Shown one piece after another: positions 45,670 to 58,318 of a stretch of 64,000 bases of DNA (position 1 is the stretch's first letter; each line of letters starts with the position of its first letter). The notes under the pieces are model-generated. The model ran no database searches and had not been told where the DNA came from. It saw only the letters and a program-made list of their open reading frames with translations. Where the stretch lies: assembly GCA_024364735.1 (NCBI GenBank), contig JAGFNQ010002302.1, positions 156,444 through 220,443 on the forward strand, in the 5' to 3' direction. The position numbers were made by a program, and so were the translations under genes. The DNA comes from Boesenbergia rotunda. Its lineage: Eukaryota > Streptophyta > Magnoliopsida > Zingiberales > Zingiberaceae.

Positions 45670-46677
45670 TGTTGGGGCAATCGACCCAAGTATGATCGAG
45701 TGGATCATGAGTTTTGATGTGTGTGTCAATATGATTAAGTTAGGGTTTCATGTTAATCTAATATGTGTATGTGAGTGTGCATATTTGCAGGATACACATG
45801 AACATAGTTGGACGTCTTCGGGACCGGTGAAGGATGGCATGGGAGACAAGTTGTGGACTTGCATGCATCTGAGGGACCGTGGACAAAGCAGGGATGATGA
45901 GCCGAGAGAAGCAGACTTTGAGGCATACGTGAAGGATACATGGGAGACAGGCCGTGGGCTTGCATGCATTCGAGGGACGAGAGACAAAGTCGAAGAGGGC
46001 TTGAAGGCAACAAGTTGTGGTTGCTGAACGAAGAGTCAACTGAGTCGTGAGGATTCGAGTGATACTCGAGAAGGGAAATCCTAGGGTTTGAGTGCTAACA
46101 GAATTGTACTCGGGAGGGAAAACCTTAAGTGGCAGTCGACTGGTGTTTGATCAGTCGATTGGGGTAGAGCATAGAGAGATAAGTCGACTGATGGAGGATC
46201 AGTCGACTGGCGTCGACCAGAATGCGAATCGTCAGGCTGAGATGTTTGAATTCGCGAAGACCAGTCGACTGCCCCAGGGGCAATCGACTGGTAACGGTCA
46301 AAACAGGATCGAGCTCTATTTAAGGGAGCTAGTGTTTGGCTACTTTTTCTTGGCGAAACAAGCTTGGTAAAAGCCTGTTAGTAGCCTACTAGTGCTCAGG
46401 TCATGTCAAAGGGTTGTGGCGAGGTTTCTCCACCCACAAAGAGCGACAAGAGCTACTCGGATGTGCTATGGGGAATCATCAACCGAAGGATCGGGATCGT
46501 CCACCTTACGGACAACCGTGGAGTAGGAGTTTCATCTCCAAACCACATAAATCGGTGTGTCTTTCTTAGTTGTTTATTTTAGTTTGTGTTATTCCGCTTG
46601 CGTACTAACAACTTGTAGGAAGAAAATCGAGAAGTAGCTATTCACCCCCCTCTAGCTAGAACAACAAGGTCCCAACA
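45670..46677 (+). repeat. 5' LTR of element A
   Basis: It is 1008 bp, TGTTGGGGCAA to GTCCCAACA. It contains a doubled 115-bp unit (near 45830 and 45940, sharing GCTTGCATGCAT-type words), a palindrome array of GTCGAC type (46133-46291) and a probable TATA box TATTTAA at 46317-46323. A run of C before CTAGCTAGAACAAC lies near its 3' edge, as in many copia/SIRE-type LTRs. Confidence 0.92.
46133..46291 (+). repeat. CAGTCGACTG palindrome array before the TATA box of LTR A
   Basis: Six copies of CAGTCGACTG or a one-base variant occur within 160 bp. Two of them pair across CCCCAGGGG as a longer inverted repeat (46261-46291). The same words occur in 48767-48916, 53122-53215 and in the 3' LTR (53993-54165). 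Confidence 0.9.
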
Positions 46678-46844
46678 AGTGGTATTAGAGCAAGGTTCAC
46701 TCATCTATGGACTAATCGCCGAGAGAGCAAGAAGCTAGAGGAAATGGGATTGAAGAAAAATTGGGGGATGATATCAACGTTCCGTCTTCCTACGATCGTG
46801 AGAGTTTCGAGTATTGGAAGATGCGGATAAAGACATAGTTCGGT

Positions 46845-48293
46845 ATGGATTGGAACTACATGATCGTGCTAGAAGAGCCATTCAAAGTTCCAAGAGATAA
46901 ACATGGGAGAGAGCTCCGACTAAGATATTGGACCAAGGAGCAACAAACCCAATCAAAGGCAAACGAAAAGGTAATTTCAATATTAATTGATATTTTGCCT
47001 AATGATATAATTAGTGGTGTAGGTGAATACAAAAATGCACACGAATTATGGAGCAAGATGGTAGCACTTCATGAACATCCTACACAAGCTCAATTAGTAG
47101 AAGAGCCCAAGGAAATGAGCTCAACATCCAAAGATAAGGAGAGAGGAGAAGAAGATTCATCCATCTCATCAAGTAAAGTGGCACAAGAAAGTGAAAGATC
47201 ATCCACTTCATCAAGGGAAGAAAAAGAGGTCTCCACTTCAAGGATTGAGGGGGAGGAGAGATCGTCCTCAATACCGGAGCAAGAAGAAGTGTCTATCTCC
47301 ACCAAAGCAAGGTCAAAAGATCACATCATTTGCTTTGGGTGCAACAAGAAGGGACACTACAAGGACAATCATCCATTAGGTAGAAAAGAGGTAAACCCTA
47401 AACCCAAGTCAATTCATTTAAAATCTAACATGGGCTGTAGGGAAAAGAAGGAGAAAAAACACATTAGGTGTTTGACATGTGGTGAGCTAGGACACTACTA
47501 CACCAAATGCTCAAGAAAAGGAGAATTCAAGAAATTGGAGCATTTGAGGAAGTGGGAAAAGAAGGAGAAGGAGAAAAGCTCACACCAAGAGGGAGCTACA
47601 GGGGTAAGGGAGGTAATCCCTAACTTTAAGCGTTTTTCAAATTCCTCTATGTATGTGAGAAGTAATGAAAATTATTTACCTATGTATGATTTGGGTTTTA
47701 AATATTGTGATAAGAATAGGGCTAATGTTGTATCTCAAAATCCTAAGGAATGTATGTATCATGATAAACCTAGAATTTTTAAACCTAAGGACCAATGCAT
47801 CAATCCAAAGAAAGGGAGACACATTCCTAGACAAAGGGGTAGATCTAGAAATGCCCAAGGTGGACATGGTGATACTAAGGTTGAGAACCTAGAGAGGGAA
47901 AATCAAGCCTTGAGGGCAAGACTTGATAAATTAGAGAAAACCTTAGAAAGATTCAGTAGTGGATCTAAGGGTTTAGGCATGGTGTCGAGTAGTCAAAACC
48001 CCGACACTGATAGACCGGGTCTAGGGTCCCAACCTATTAGATTGACTACTATGGAACAACCATATGCAAGGATGCCATATGACTATAGCAAGGGAAAGAC
48101 CAAAAATGGCAAGGAGAAGCCATTTAAAGGAGAGAAGAAGAATTTAACCAAGGACAAGGTGTATAGAGTTAAGAAAGTTAGGGTTGTAGGTCGAGAAGTA
48201 CCGGAGGTACACATGTGTGGCCTTGCCATTATAGATGAGTCACCTAGGGAAGTGACTAAGGCTAAGAGCTCAAGGGAGAGCTCTAGGAGTTAA
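46845..48293 (+). pseudogene. gag gene of element A (5' nonsense codon)
   Basis: The open part has 482 codons. Upstream and in frame, NVPSSYDRESFEYWKMRIKT is followed by TAG at 46836-46838, where Gln is likely; the real start is thus further left. It has MDWNYMIVLEEPF and HELWSKMVALHE, a short form of the copia-type Gag (UBN2) region. An acidic Ser-rich linker follows, then two zinc knuckles: CFGCNKKGHYKDNH (last Cys replaced by His) and CLTCGELGHYYTKC (intact). A coiled coil (ENLERENQALRARLDKLEKT) and a basic tail complete it. Gag packages RNA. No protease follows. Confidence 0.85.
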
Positions 48294-48766
48294 GTTGGGA
48301 CCCATGGTAAATGGATCTCAAGAGGGACTCTCCAAAAGGACTAGATGAATTGTGGAATGTGCCAAAGGATTTGAAGATAAGTTTGGATCTTAATCCTAGG
48401 GATTTAACACATTGAAAGTAAGGTATCATGCAAAAATATGATAATGGAGCTACATCGCATGAAAATTAATTCTTAATGTGGAGATGTCATATAAATCGAT
48501 GCTAAGGTTGCATTGAGGTTGTGGATGAAAAGATACATCAAGAAGAGATCAAAACTAGTACTTTAGGTCAAGTTTCAATTGAACCATTTAGATAGTTTTG
48601 AGTTTTGTGTCAATCTTGGGTTTGGTGATAGATACATGGGTAAATGTATTTTTTCCAAGTAGACATGGGTACCACAAACCTCTCCACGAAATTTGGAAAT
48701 TTTTGGAGATTTATGGAAATTCTGGTGCATTTATGAAGTTGGATCAGAAATGCTGAAATATGGGGC

Positions 48767-48931
48767 ATTAGTTGACTGGTGCAGAGGCAGTCGACTGGTC
48801 CAGTTTAAATTAGAAACTAGGATATTCGTTACAGCAGTCGACTAACCCTAGGGCAGTTGACTAATCTTTCTGTTTAGTTCATCAGTCGACTGACCCTGGG
48901 GCAGTCGATTGATGCAGGACATCTTTTAAAA
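48767..48931 (+). promoter_or_regulatory. internal palindrome array and possible promoter before the second gene of A
   Basis: Five to six CAGTCGACTG-type words (48767-48916) are followed by a TATA-like TTTTAAAA at 48924-48931. The ATG of the second gene comes 196 bases later. The order copies that of the LTR (array, TATA, leader, gene). Confidence 0.6.
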
Positions 48932-49127
48932 GAACAACCGCGCGGGGGGCGGTTGAACCTAGGGTTTCAGCGCCGCCCCTTGCGAGTTCTCTTCTCCCTC
49001 GACCTCCCCAACTACTCCAAGCCTTCCCAAGGTCCTGAAATCATGTTCCTAGCCTTCCTTTCATCTTAGATCCAAGTCTAGGGCAAGAAAAACCTCCTCC
49101 TTAAGTCAATCTCGATCATTCGCCATC

Positions 49128-50208
49128 ATGCAACGACCGGAGAAACGGTAATGGATCATTTGTTTTTTTTTATCATTTGATTCGTGATTCATGACTAACT
49201 CCTCATTTTGTGCATGTTTACCCAGTTTTTCTTTCTTGATTGGGTCATTGTTGGTACATGCATATCGGGGTTGCATTTAGGGCTAGGGCAAAGAGAAGGG
49301 CTGGTGAGGGATCATCCCAACAGCAGCCCCTAGATCCTGAGGCACCTCGGTTTCGTTCCGAGGTTTGTCGATAGATATTTAACAATGCTGACTTCATTTT
49401 GATGCACTGTAGATATCTCAATCAGAAATACTTCCAGAAGATCGCTCCTCATATTATTGAGATAATCACGCATTTTGGATTAGAGAAACTAGTATACTGT
49501 CAGCGTTATGTCAATTTTGACCTATGCAAAGAGTTTTATGCCAATCTTATGTGTATTAATACCAATGACGGTACATATGAGTCTATGGTACAGGAGGTTA
49601 CCATTCCTTTCACACCTGCGTTATTAGGATCATTTTTAGGGTGTAGGGTTTCGGATAACCCATTCACATATTTCCCCATCGTCACTGAGCCATTGACCTT
49701 GCCCAATGTCACCATTGACCAAATTTATCGTCATTATTTTGATAATCCTCGACCTCCTCTACAACGTATCTTCATAGCTAGGCGCATGAGTCCAGTTAGC
49801 AATGTCTTGTATAAAGTCGTCCTAGACTGCATCCTGCCCATTGTCACCAAGGGAAGGTCAAAAATCCGGTTACCTCACTTGATGATGATGAATGCATTAG
49901 AGAGGAGGTTAGACATTGACTTTGGCCGCCATGTTTTTGCATCTATTGTCTATTTTTCCCATGACGTCAATAGAAAAATCTACATGCCATTCGGTCAAGT
50001 TTTGACCAAATTCTTTTTATCTAGAGGTATTAGAACCACTAGGGGTCAGGTGCATCAACTATCTAAGGACTACGACCAGATTGGTTCTCGGCAGCTCTCC
50101 TTGGCTGGGATTGAGAGACGACAGGGAGTGCTGGTCTGGCACCGTCATCATGATTCCTCCAGTTCTGATGATGATGAGGGGGGTTGCTCCTGCTGCTGCT
50201 CCTGCTAG
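49128..50208 (+). pseudogene. second gene of element A ('putative plant transposon protein' type)
   Basis: Exon 1 is 49128-49147 (20 nt, MQRPEKR) ending CG/GTAATG. Exon 2 is 49281-50208 after TGCATTTAG. It continues RARAKRRAGEGSSQQQ, meets TAG at 49372-49374, then is open: RYLNQKYFQKIAPHI, VTIPFTPALLGSFLGCRVS, a conserved LYKVVLDCILPIVTKG block and GQVHQLSKDYDQIGSRQLSL, with an acidic Ser end. The core resembles the 'putative plant transposon protein' (Transposase_32-like) domain often found in plant retroelements; its biochemical role is not known to me. The ORF of element B at 58599-59872 has the same plan. Confidence 0.75.
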
Positions 50209-50647
50209 GACTATAGAGGAGTGACTCTCCCGACTAGAGATAGAGATGCATGGATTTAGGGAGGACCTTCAGAGTGTCCAGCAACGGCAGATTGATATTC
50301 AGGGGGGTTCACGGTCTCACGGAGCACTTTCAGAGGTTCCAGCAGCGCCAGGATGAGATGTATGAGATGATACAACACTGGAACCTTATGTATTAGACCC
50401 CTCCTCCCCCTCTTTCAGGTGATGACATGTAGGCTCAGCTTGATTTGGATGTGATAGTGTTGATAGTGAATACACTAGGCCTTTTTTTATTCTCTCTCAA
50501 ACACTTTATTTCATATTGTATTATTTGAGGATTTCGGGGATATGGCCCTTGTGGTACTTATTTCTATTTTGGCATTGCTTATATGAACTTTTAATTCTTG
50601 TTTTGGTAGTGCTTACATCAAATGTTATTATCTTGTTATTGTAAGGC

Positions 50648-52788
50648 AAAATGCAATAAATCTTCTATCTAGGGTTTATGGTAAAAGTGATAGGTATGGC
50701 TTGGCGGGTTTCCTAAGCGAATACTCGGTCGATCCGAGAGACCTCTCCATGCCTACGGATTAAAAATTAATCAGAATGGAGACTTGTCTCCCATTGACCA
50801 TCTCGTGCCGTATCGAACGATCCAAATCACAACTTGGCTAATTACCAAAATCGGCTTTGTGATTTGCTCGACCGTTCAACCGCGGAAAAGGCGACGAGTT
50901 GATCGGCGACATTTGTGTTTATGGTCGGGGTCCAGTTAATGAATTAATAACTATGATACAAAATCAAATTAATAAACTAACACACATGAAATGACGAAGC
51001 AAACGAAACAAGGCACAAAAGAACGAAAGGAGCCGAGGAAGAATTATACCTTCCATTATCTTACGATCTTCTACCGTATGACCCTCCCCTCTTGGACGTT
51101 GTGTGGGCGACGATCTACCAAGACCCGTGGTCACCAAGTCGATCTCTTCTCCTTGCGCCAACCAATCTCCAACCAAAGGGATGCCGCCGACCGCTCCTAG
51201 GAAGAAGATAATCCAAAACACAAAACCCTACTAATCCTTTCCTCCGCCATCGGTGCCCGAACATCAAGTATCTTGGAGTTCCTGTGTTCTGAGCGACTCC
51301 AAGTTGCACGGGCAACTCCACAACTCTAACTTGCGTTCTCTCCACCATGAGTACTAATTTGCTTGAGTAAAACACCTTTGCTACGTTAAGCCAAATTGTG
51401 TGAACAATCTTGGCAACCTCAAGCAAAGATGCGGCAGCATCCTCACGGCAGCAAGTTGCTGCTGTTGGAGAAATCTGCTCCCTCGAAGCTTCTCCACAAA
51501 TATTGCCTTAAGCCAAGTTGCGTGAGCAACTTGGCATCCCCAAGGCAGCAATATTCTTCTGGAGAATTCTGTTACCGAGGAAGCTTCTCCACACCTGCTC
51601 ACGGTAGAAGATGCTACCCTTCATCCAAGTTCAAGCAACTTGGATTGCTCACGGTTTGAGAAACGGCTGGAGCACAAATTGCATGATGCAATTGCTTGCT
51701 CCAATCCCGTTGCGTGATACAACTTTCAAGCTGCAGAAAACGAGCAGCAAATTCCAGCAAAGAATTGTGTGTCGTCGGCGCCGAGAGAGAGACAGAGAGA
51801 AGAGGTGAGGAGAGGAGAAACTTAAGGCTTCCTAGTGTCTGATTAATTGGATCGATTAACCTTTTGGTTTCATGTCACCATGGGGTATATATATGACTAC
51901 GGTAGGGACCATGAGGAGGAGTTGGATCTTGGCCTACTAATGGACCCGGTCCATTAATGAGGATCCATTCCACTAAAGGATCCTCATTGAATTACCTCAC
52001 CAACTCCCATATTTACATATGAGCTCCACTTATTATGAGTCGTCCATCCCCCGTGTTTAAGATCTCGAATGCCCGTTAATTAATTTAATAAATTACTGAC
52101 AATTCAAATTAATTAACTTCTGGATCCTTGACTTGTACCACTCGACCTTATCATCATGCCAGATCAAATCCATCTGCAGGGTTTAGCATGATGAACCTTT
52201 CAAGCTCATCAAGGGGGCATCATCAACCCGACTCACCAGGACACGGATTCCGTCAATAATCAACGACACATCATATTATTAATATTATCACCCAACTTAC
52301 CAGGCCTATTGATCTAACAGAATAGATCTCGCCCATTGGTAAATCAAAGAGACAATAATTAATAATATATGCCCGTTATTATATCGGGATTAAGGGATCG
52401 TACTCTATAATAAAATCTGAGGTCCTATCCAATTATCGAGTCAGTACAAATTAGATAACCTCTGGTTTTGGTCCTGCTCAATGTACTCAAATCACACTAG
52501 TGTAATTCTATGGTCAAGACCAACCACACCTAATTACACTACAACAATCCCGATAGGTTGCCAAATTCCATCTCAGTTGTGAGCCTCTATTTATACTAAG
52601 CAAGGAACTGATACCATGATCTTCCGTGTGACACCACACACCATGTTATCTATAATGCAAAGTAATTGGACTTCATGCATGTACTAATATAAACAGACAC
52701 CTAGTATAATTGTGATTCTCTTTTCAAAATTTAGATGATCTCATTTATAAAAAGAGTAATGTCTTTTAGTATACACATCTAACAAAAA
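50648..52788 (-). mobile_element. solo LTR D inside element A
   Basis: It is best bounded as 50652-52784 (TGCAATAAATC to CATCTAACA). On minus it starts TGTTAGATGTGTATAC and ends in ATTGCA. The four bases AAAA lie on both sides, so the duplication is ambiguous. The minus strand has a promoter-like TATATATAC near 51885 and a GC-rich leader region. No coding domain, primer site or purine tract belongs to it. Small hairpins occur, for example CCAAGTTGCGTGAGCAACTT(GG) near 51515 and GCAATTGCATGATGCAATTG-type near 51685. It disrupts the long 3' non-coding part of element A. Confidence 0.7.
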
Positions 52789-53121
52789 GGGGGAGGTTTT
52801 ATCACTTGTTTTATCTTGAGGATTTATATGGGAAAAGGGGGGAGGTTTGAAAACATCTCTATGTTTTAAATGGTATAGGATAGACTTGGGAAGTACATGG
52901 CTTCAAATCTAGAATGAAAAGTTGATACAAAGAAGAGGTGTTTTAAAGAATTGGAATTTTTGTCAAAAAGTCAAGCATATTTGGTATTTTCATGAAACCA
53001 TATTTTTCTGGGATAAAATACATCATAAGAAATTTGTTTGCAAAATTTTAGAATTTTTCGGATTTTGTGGAATTAGTTATGGGTTTCTGAATTTCGGCTA
53101 GAAAATTCAGAATGCAGTGTA

Positions 53122-53215
53122 TCAGTTGACTGCTCTTGGGGCAGTCGATTGATCTTTCTGTGGATCTGCTGGTTGAAGGCATTAGTCGACTGATGCAGAG
53201 GCAGTCGACTGGTGC
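53122..53215 (+). repeat. third CAGTCGACTG array of element A, before the 3' LTR
   Basis: Four palindrome words lie about 300 bases left of the 3' LTR, in the untranslated tail. Confidence 0.8.
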
Positions 53216-54402
53216 TGCTGTTTTCTAATTTCTGGAGGTTTTCAGAAATAGGAAGGTGGTCTCATTGATACCAATGGTAAGTATTGCTTGGGACAATCTT
53301 TTTGATGGTGTCAAAGGGGGAGAACTTGTGGTTTTAAGTTAGGTTTCAACTTAACTTGTGGTTATGAAAAATTAAAAATTATGTGGAGGACATAGGTTAA
53401 AGGGAGTGCACATTTGTTTATGCTGCGTAAATTACTATGTTTTTAATTTTCAATTGTTACTGTTGGTTTGTGCACCTAGCTTAAACATATTGTCACACAT
53501 CAAAAAGGGGGAGATTGTTGAGGCAATCTACCCAAGTATGATCGAGTGGATCATGAGTTTTGATGTGTCTATCAATATGATTAAGTTAGGGTTTCATGTT
53601 GATCTAATATGTGTATATGAGTGTGCAGGTTTGCAGAATACACATGGACTTAGTTGGACGTCTTCGGGACTGATGAAGGATGGCATGGGAGACAAGTCAT
53701 GGACTTGCATGCATCCGAGGGACCATGGACAAAGCAGGGACGATGAGCCGAGAGAAACGGACTTCGAGGCATACGTGAAGGATAGCATGGGAGACAGGTC
53801 GTGGGCTTGCATGCATTCGAGGGACGAGAGCCAAAGTCGAAGAGGGCTTGAAGGCAACAGGTCGAGGCTGCTGAACGAAGCGTCAACTGAGTCGTGAGGA
53901 TTCGAGTGCTGAGTGAACTGTACTCAGGAAGGGAAATCCTAGGGATCGAGTGCTGAGGGAATTGTACTCGGGAGGGAAAACCTTAGGTGACAGTCGACTG
54001 GTGCTTGATCAGTCGACCGGGGTAGAGCACAGAGAAATCAGTCGACTGATGGAGGATCAGTCGATTGATACAGTCGACTGGTGTCGACCAGAATGTGAAT
54101 CGTCAGGCTGAGACGTTTGAATTCGTGAAGACCAGTCGACTGCCCCAGGGGCAATCGACTGGTAACGGTCAAAACAGGATCGAGCTCTATTTAAGGGAGC
54201 TAGTGTTTGGCTACTTTTTCTTGGCGAAACAAGCTTGGTAAAAGCATGTTAGTAGCCTACTAGTGCTCAGGTCGTGTTAAAGGGTTGTGGCTGTTGGTGC
54301 AGAATGCACCCAAGTCAAACCTGTGTTTTGATAATGGCAACAGAGGTCAAAAGTTAAGTCTTACTTGTTTTCTAACAAGCTAGTCTAGTGTGCAGAAAAA
54401 GA

Positions 54403-54601
54403 CCTAGCGAAAGACTGCTAGGCACTAGCGAAGGAATGCCAGGGTCAAAAGCCTTAGCGAAGGACTGCTAGGCGCCAGGCGAAGGACAACCTGGGACTGA
54501 AGCCCTAGCGAAGGAATGCTAGGCACCGAGCGAAGGGCAGCTCGGCATCCAAGACCTGACAAAGGACCGTCAGGCAAAAGTCCAACTAGAGGAACGGTTG
54601 G
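54403..54601 (+). repeat. run of eight small hairpins with varied stems, LTR B
   Basis: Eight consecutive inverted repeats have about 5-6 bp stems and about 8-nt purine-rich loops. The stem pairs are CCTAGC/GCTAGG, CTRGC/GCCAG, CYTAGC/GCTAGG, CCAGG/CCTGG, CCTAGC/GCTAGG, CCGAGC/GCTCGG, CCTGAC/GTCAGG and CCAAC/GTTGG. Loops are variants of GAAGGACT or GAAGGAAT (later GAAGGGCA, AAAGGACC, AGAGRAAC). Stems change while pairing is kept. The 3' LTR copy is at 61572-61770. It lies upstream of the TATA box, hence in the part of the LTR transcribed at the 3' end of the RNA. Confidence 0.88.
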
Positions 54602-54841
54602 CATCAGGTAAATTCTCCCGAATGGAGTAGGTGAGGACGCGTTCCCCGTCGAGGGAACAATAGGCGTCGGTTCGACCTAGGGCTCCATTTTGGAGACTAA
54701 AGTCAGAACCAAGATAGCTAAGGCTGTATAATCTAACCACTTAATGTATTGTTGTGTTTTGGACTAACCCTGGATACAGGACCGCAAGAACGTGTGTCTG
54801 CAGCTCAGAAAGCCTCAAAGGAGAGAGGCAATGACTGAGTA

Positions 54842-55185
54842 GGGCGCTCGGAGTGTCCCGGGCGCCCCCATGGTGAACACAGAACACGCAAATCAGAAAC
54901 AAGCTTCGACAGTGCATCCTGCGGGCGCCCCCGCGCTCCCGGGCGCCCTCGCTGCTCCCAGGCACCCCCTGCATCCCGGGCGCCCCCATGCGCATGCCTC
55001 GACCTAGGCCAGCTACCGAAGCTCCCTTCGAAGCCAAGCAGATAACTCTTTGACCCGGTCAATCCGGGCGCCCCGAGCGGTCCGGGCGCCCCGGTCAAAG
55101 CGGATCCAGAGGATCAGACGCGACCGAGACTTTGGCGGATCAAAGGCCACGTGGGGGGCGCCCCCGACATCCCGGGCGCCCTCAG
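54842..55185 (+). repeat. GGGCGCCC palindrome array before the TATA box of LTR B
   Basis: About ten copies of GGGCGCCC or a variant occur, typically as pairs such as CGGGCGCCCC..TCCCGGGCGCCC with 8-15 nt between. The last lies a few bases before TATATAAA at 55190. The 3' LTR has the matching array (62010-62352). Confidence 0.9.
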
Positions 55186-55917
55186 GCCCTATATAAAGGG
55201 CCCTCGACCAAGGCTTCAGAACATCAATTCTCTCAACGCCTCAAAGCTCTTCTGCTCTCGCACTGCGCCTCGGAATCCTTCCAACTCGAGCCGACGACGT
55301 CCTGCTGCTCCGAAATAGTCAATCTACTCCGGACGTCGGTAAAAAGAGCTATTTAAAAGTTTACTGTACTTAATTTGTAATCCTTTGTAAACTATCTTGC
55401 GCCTAATATAGAATTGCCCAAAGTAAACGATCAACGACCGTGGGCCTTGGAGTAGGAGTCGACACAGGCTCCGAACCAAGTAAAAACGACTGCGTCTCTG
55501 TGTTATTGTTTTTTTTTATTTCCGCTGTGCACTTGCTCTTAATTTTCCGAAGAAAAACAAATTCCGATATTCACCCCCCCTCTATCGGTGTTCTCGATCC
55601 AACAAGTGGTATCAGAGCGGGGAAGTTCAAACCTGGTGCAACCACCAGTTTGAAATTTTTTTTCGGATCTTTAATTTTTTTCATATTTTTCTTACGAATT
55701 TTTCGTTAAAAAATTTCGTTCGATTTTTTTTCGTTAAGCGAGGTTAGTGCAACACCCCTCGTCATCTTATTTATCCCGCACTACTAATTCAAGACCTAGT
55801 CTTGGAAAAAGTTTTTTTTAATTTTCTGTTTCAGATCAAATGGCCATGTAAGGGGGATTTAACACCGCCAGACCTCCACTTTTCAGTGGGGAAGACTTTT
55901 CTTACTGGAAAAGTCGT

Positions 55918-57483
55918 ATGGAGGTCCACCTGAAAACTCAGGTGGACATGTGGATCATTATCCAGTCCGGTCTGGAGATCCCCAAAAACTCCGAAGGACT
56001 ACCTCAAAGCTACTCAGAATGGGACACCGCTCTGAAGCGCAAAATAGAAGCCGACGCAAAAGCAACTCAGACTCTCCAATGCGGATTGACAAAAGAGGAG
56101 CTGAACCGGGTGGGCCCCTTCAACAGTGCAAAGGAGCTTTGGGCAAAACTGATCGAGCTGCACGAAGGGACGTCAGATACTCGCATCAGTAAGAGGGATT
56201 TGCTCCTGAACAAACTCTACACCATCAAGATGGCCGACAACGAATCAGCAGCCCAACTCCACGCACGTTTACAAGAGCTGATGAACGGTCTTCACACTAT
56301 AGGTCACAAGGTAGAAAATCGTGACCTAATAAGGTATGCCCTAAACACATTTCTTAGAAATACCTTGTGGGCATCTATGGTAGATGCATATAAGGTTTCA
56401 AGGGATTTATCTAAAATTAAATTAGACGAATTGTTTTCTGAATTAGAACTTCATGAACAGACTAACTGCAATATGGCCGAGAAGAGTATTGCCTTTTTTG
56501 CAGGAAAAACTGGAAGATCGACAAAGAAGAAATCTCAACCTGAACTCGAGTCTACCTCAGACTCAGACGCAGAAGATGAAGAAGGAGATCAATCTGAGCT
56601 AGTCCGGCTAGCCCGAAGTTATTATAAAAAGTTAAAGAACCAAGCCAACACATGGAGAACAAGCCGAAGAAAGGACGAACCAGCTGAACCCGCAAACAAG
56701 CCCAATGTGACCTGCTACGAGTGCAAGAAAAAGGGCCACTACAAGTCAGAGTGTCCTAACCTAAAGGAAACTAAAAAGACAAGAAGAAAGAAAGCACTCC
56801 AAGCAACCTGGGACGAATCCTCCTCCTCCTCAGAAGAAGAGGCACCCCAGTCCAACCTCCTAGCTCTGACCGCCTCAGAAGAAGTCGGAACCGAGTCAGA
56901 ATCAGAACAGGACGACGACAAGCTGACCTTTACAGAAGACGGCGAAATTAAGGTAACCGGTTTCAATAGATCTCAATTAAGTGAACTAATTTCATTTCTT
57001 TCTCGAGATTTGGCAAAAGCCAAACTCCGAGCCGAAACCCTCCGACAGGAAGTAAAACTCCTCAAAGAGGGAGCTGACCCTAAACCCTTAACCGAGAAGG
57101 TTCAGGAAGGAACTCTTACTCAAGTTGAAAAACTTGAAAAGGAGAACTCCTCCCTAAAAACTCAGGTTAAAGATCTTAGATCAGCATTAGAACGATTTAC
57201 ATCTAGTTCCAAGGGTCTTGACATGATCCTTGGAAAACAGAAATCAGTTCTAAATCGATCCGGACTGGGCTATAGAACCAAATCCCGGCAAAGATCTTAC
57301 TTTGCTGTACTGAATCAGTCCAGAGGTAAAGTTCAAGCATGGGTACCTAAACTATACCTGAACAAACCGACTGGATCAAATCAGTATTGGATCCCCAAGG
57401 ACAAGATTCACATCTTGCCTAACCATCACCGTGACTTTAGTCCAGGGGGAGCCAAACTGAAAACTATATTCATTATTAGATAA
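55918..57483 (+). pseudogene. gag gene of element B (5' nonsense codon)
   Basis: The natural start is probably ATG at 55840, followed in frame by a TAA at 55849-55851 (Gln expected), then GGFNTARPPLFSGEDFSYWK, the usual DUF4219 start. From 55918 it is open for 521 codons. It has the UBN2 region (AKELWAKLIELHEGTSDTRI, LLLNKLYTIKMADNESAAQL, LDELFSELELHEQ), an acidic linker, one intact CCHC knuckle CYECKKKGHYKSEC (residues 266-279), a Ser/Glu tract, and a coiled coil (KLEKENSSLKTQVKDLRSAL) followed by a basic tail. The layout is parallel to gag A including the SSKGL.M motif after the coiled coil, but A has two knuckles. Confidence 0.88.
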
Positions 57484-58318
57484 AATTGTTATTCTTGATT
57501 GCAATATGATTGTTTGCTTGTTTATTTAATTTCTGCAATTTACCATGCTTAAACTTAGGCTAGTTTAAGGACTAAACAAACTTAGCTGAAACTTGACAAC
57601 ATAGTATTGGGGTGGAGGTGAGATGATAGTACGTTAGGGAAGCCAATTTGGCGGAACTAGCCGAAGCTACCGATCCAAGACCCAAACTAGTTAGACCAGA
57701 AATTTTTCAAAGAATTTTTGAAAATGAAATTTCATTAAAAGGCTTTGTCAAGGAAATGGTGGATGATCCCATAAGGCTACGGCCAAAGAAGGCCTAGTGC
57801 CTCGCCAAGACCTGGAAGCTAGTTTTTGAAATTCAAATTCAAAATTTTCTTTGTCAAATTCGAATCTAACACAAAATTTCAGTTATTTGTAGATTTAAAC
57901 ATCTTTTCAAATTTTCAAAATTAATTAAGTTTTCAAAATTTAATTATTTTCAAAATTAATTAAGTTTTCAAAAATGTAATTATTTTCAAAATTAATCAAA
58001 ATTTTTCAAAATATTTTTACTAGTCAAAATCTGTCTCACAAAACCTATAAGGCTAACGTGATTGAAAACCCTAGATTTGGGTGAGACAGTAGGATTAAGA
58101 CTCAATTGTAAAATCTTTAATTTTGAGTTAATCCTGTAGTTCAGAACTCGGTCAAACCTTGGTCAACATGGTCAAACCACGGTCAACCTTGTCAAACCAT
58201 AGTCAATGCAGTCAAAATCAATTCCAATGCAGTCAAAATCAATTCCAACCATGGTCAAATCGGTTAAACCATAGTTAGATAATGACAAGACAAATTTTTG
58301 TCTTTACATGCCCTTGAC
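57484..58318 (+). other. non-coding stretch of element B between gag and the second gene
   Basis: There is no pol trace. It has TTTTCAAAATTAATTAAG repeats (57900-58020) and a series of GGTCAAACCA / CAGTCAAAATCAATTCCA repeats (58140-58275). Confidence 0.8.

Larger units (their letters stand above)
54292..55604 (+). repeat. 5' LTR of element B
   Basis: It starts TGTTGGTGCAGAATGCACCC and ends GATCCAACA. In order: a hairpin array (54403-54601), a GGGCGCCC palindrome array (54842-55185), TATATAAA at 55190-55197, leader DNA and a C-run near the end. The initial TGCAGAATGCA is itself a small inverted repeat. Confidence 0.95.

Noticed and set aside
45748..46039. overlapping frames in the LTR of A, and the matching ones at 53406-53897
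   Set aside because: They come from the duplicated LTR unit and are not conserved as protein between the two LTRs.
54741..55098. Ala/Gly/Pro-rich frames in LTR B, and matching ones at 61910-62524
   Set aside because: Products of the GGGCGCCC array; frames shift between the two LTRs.
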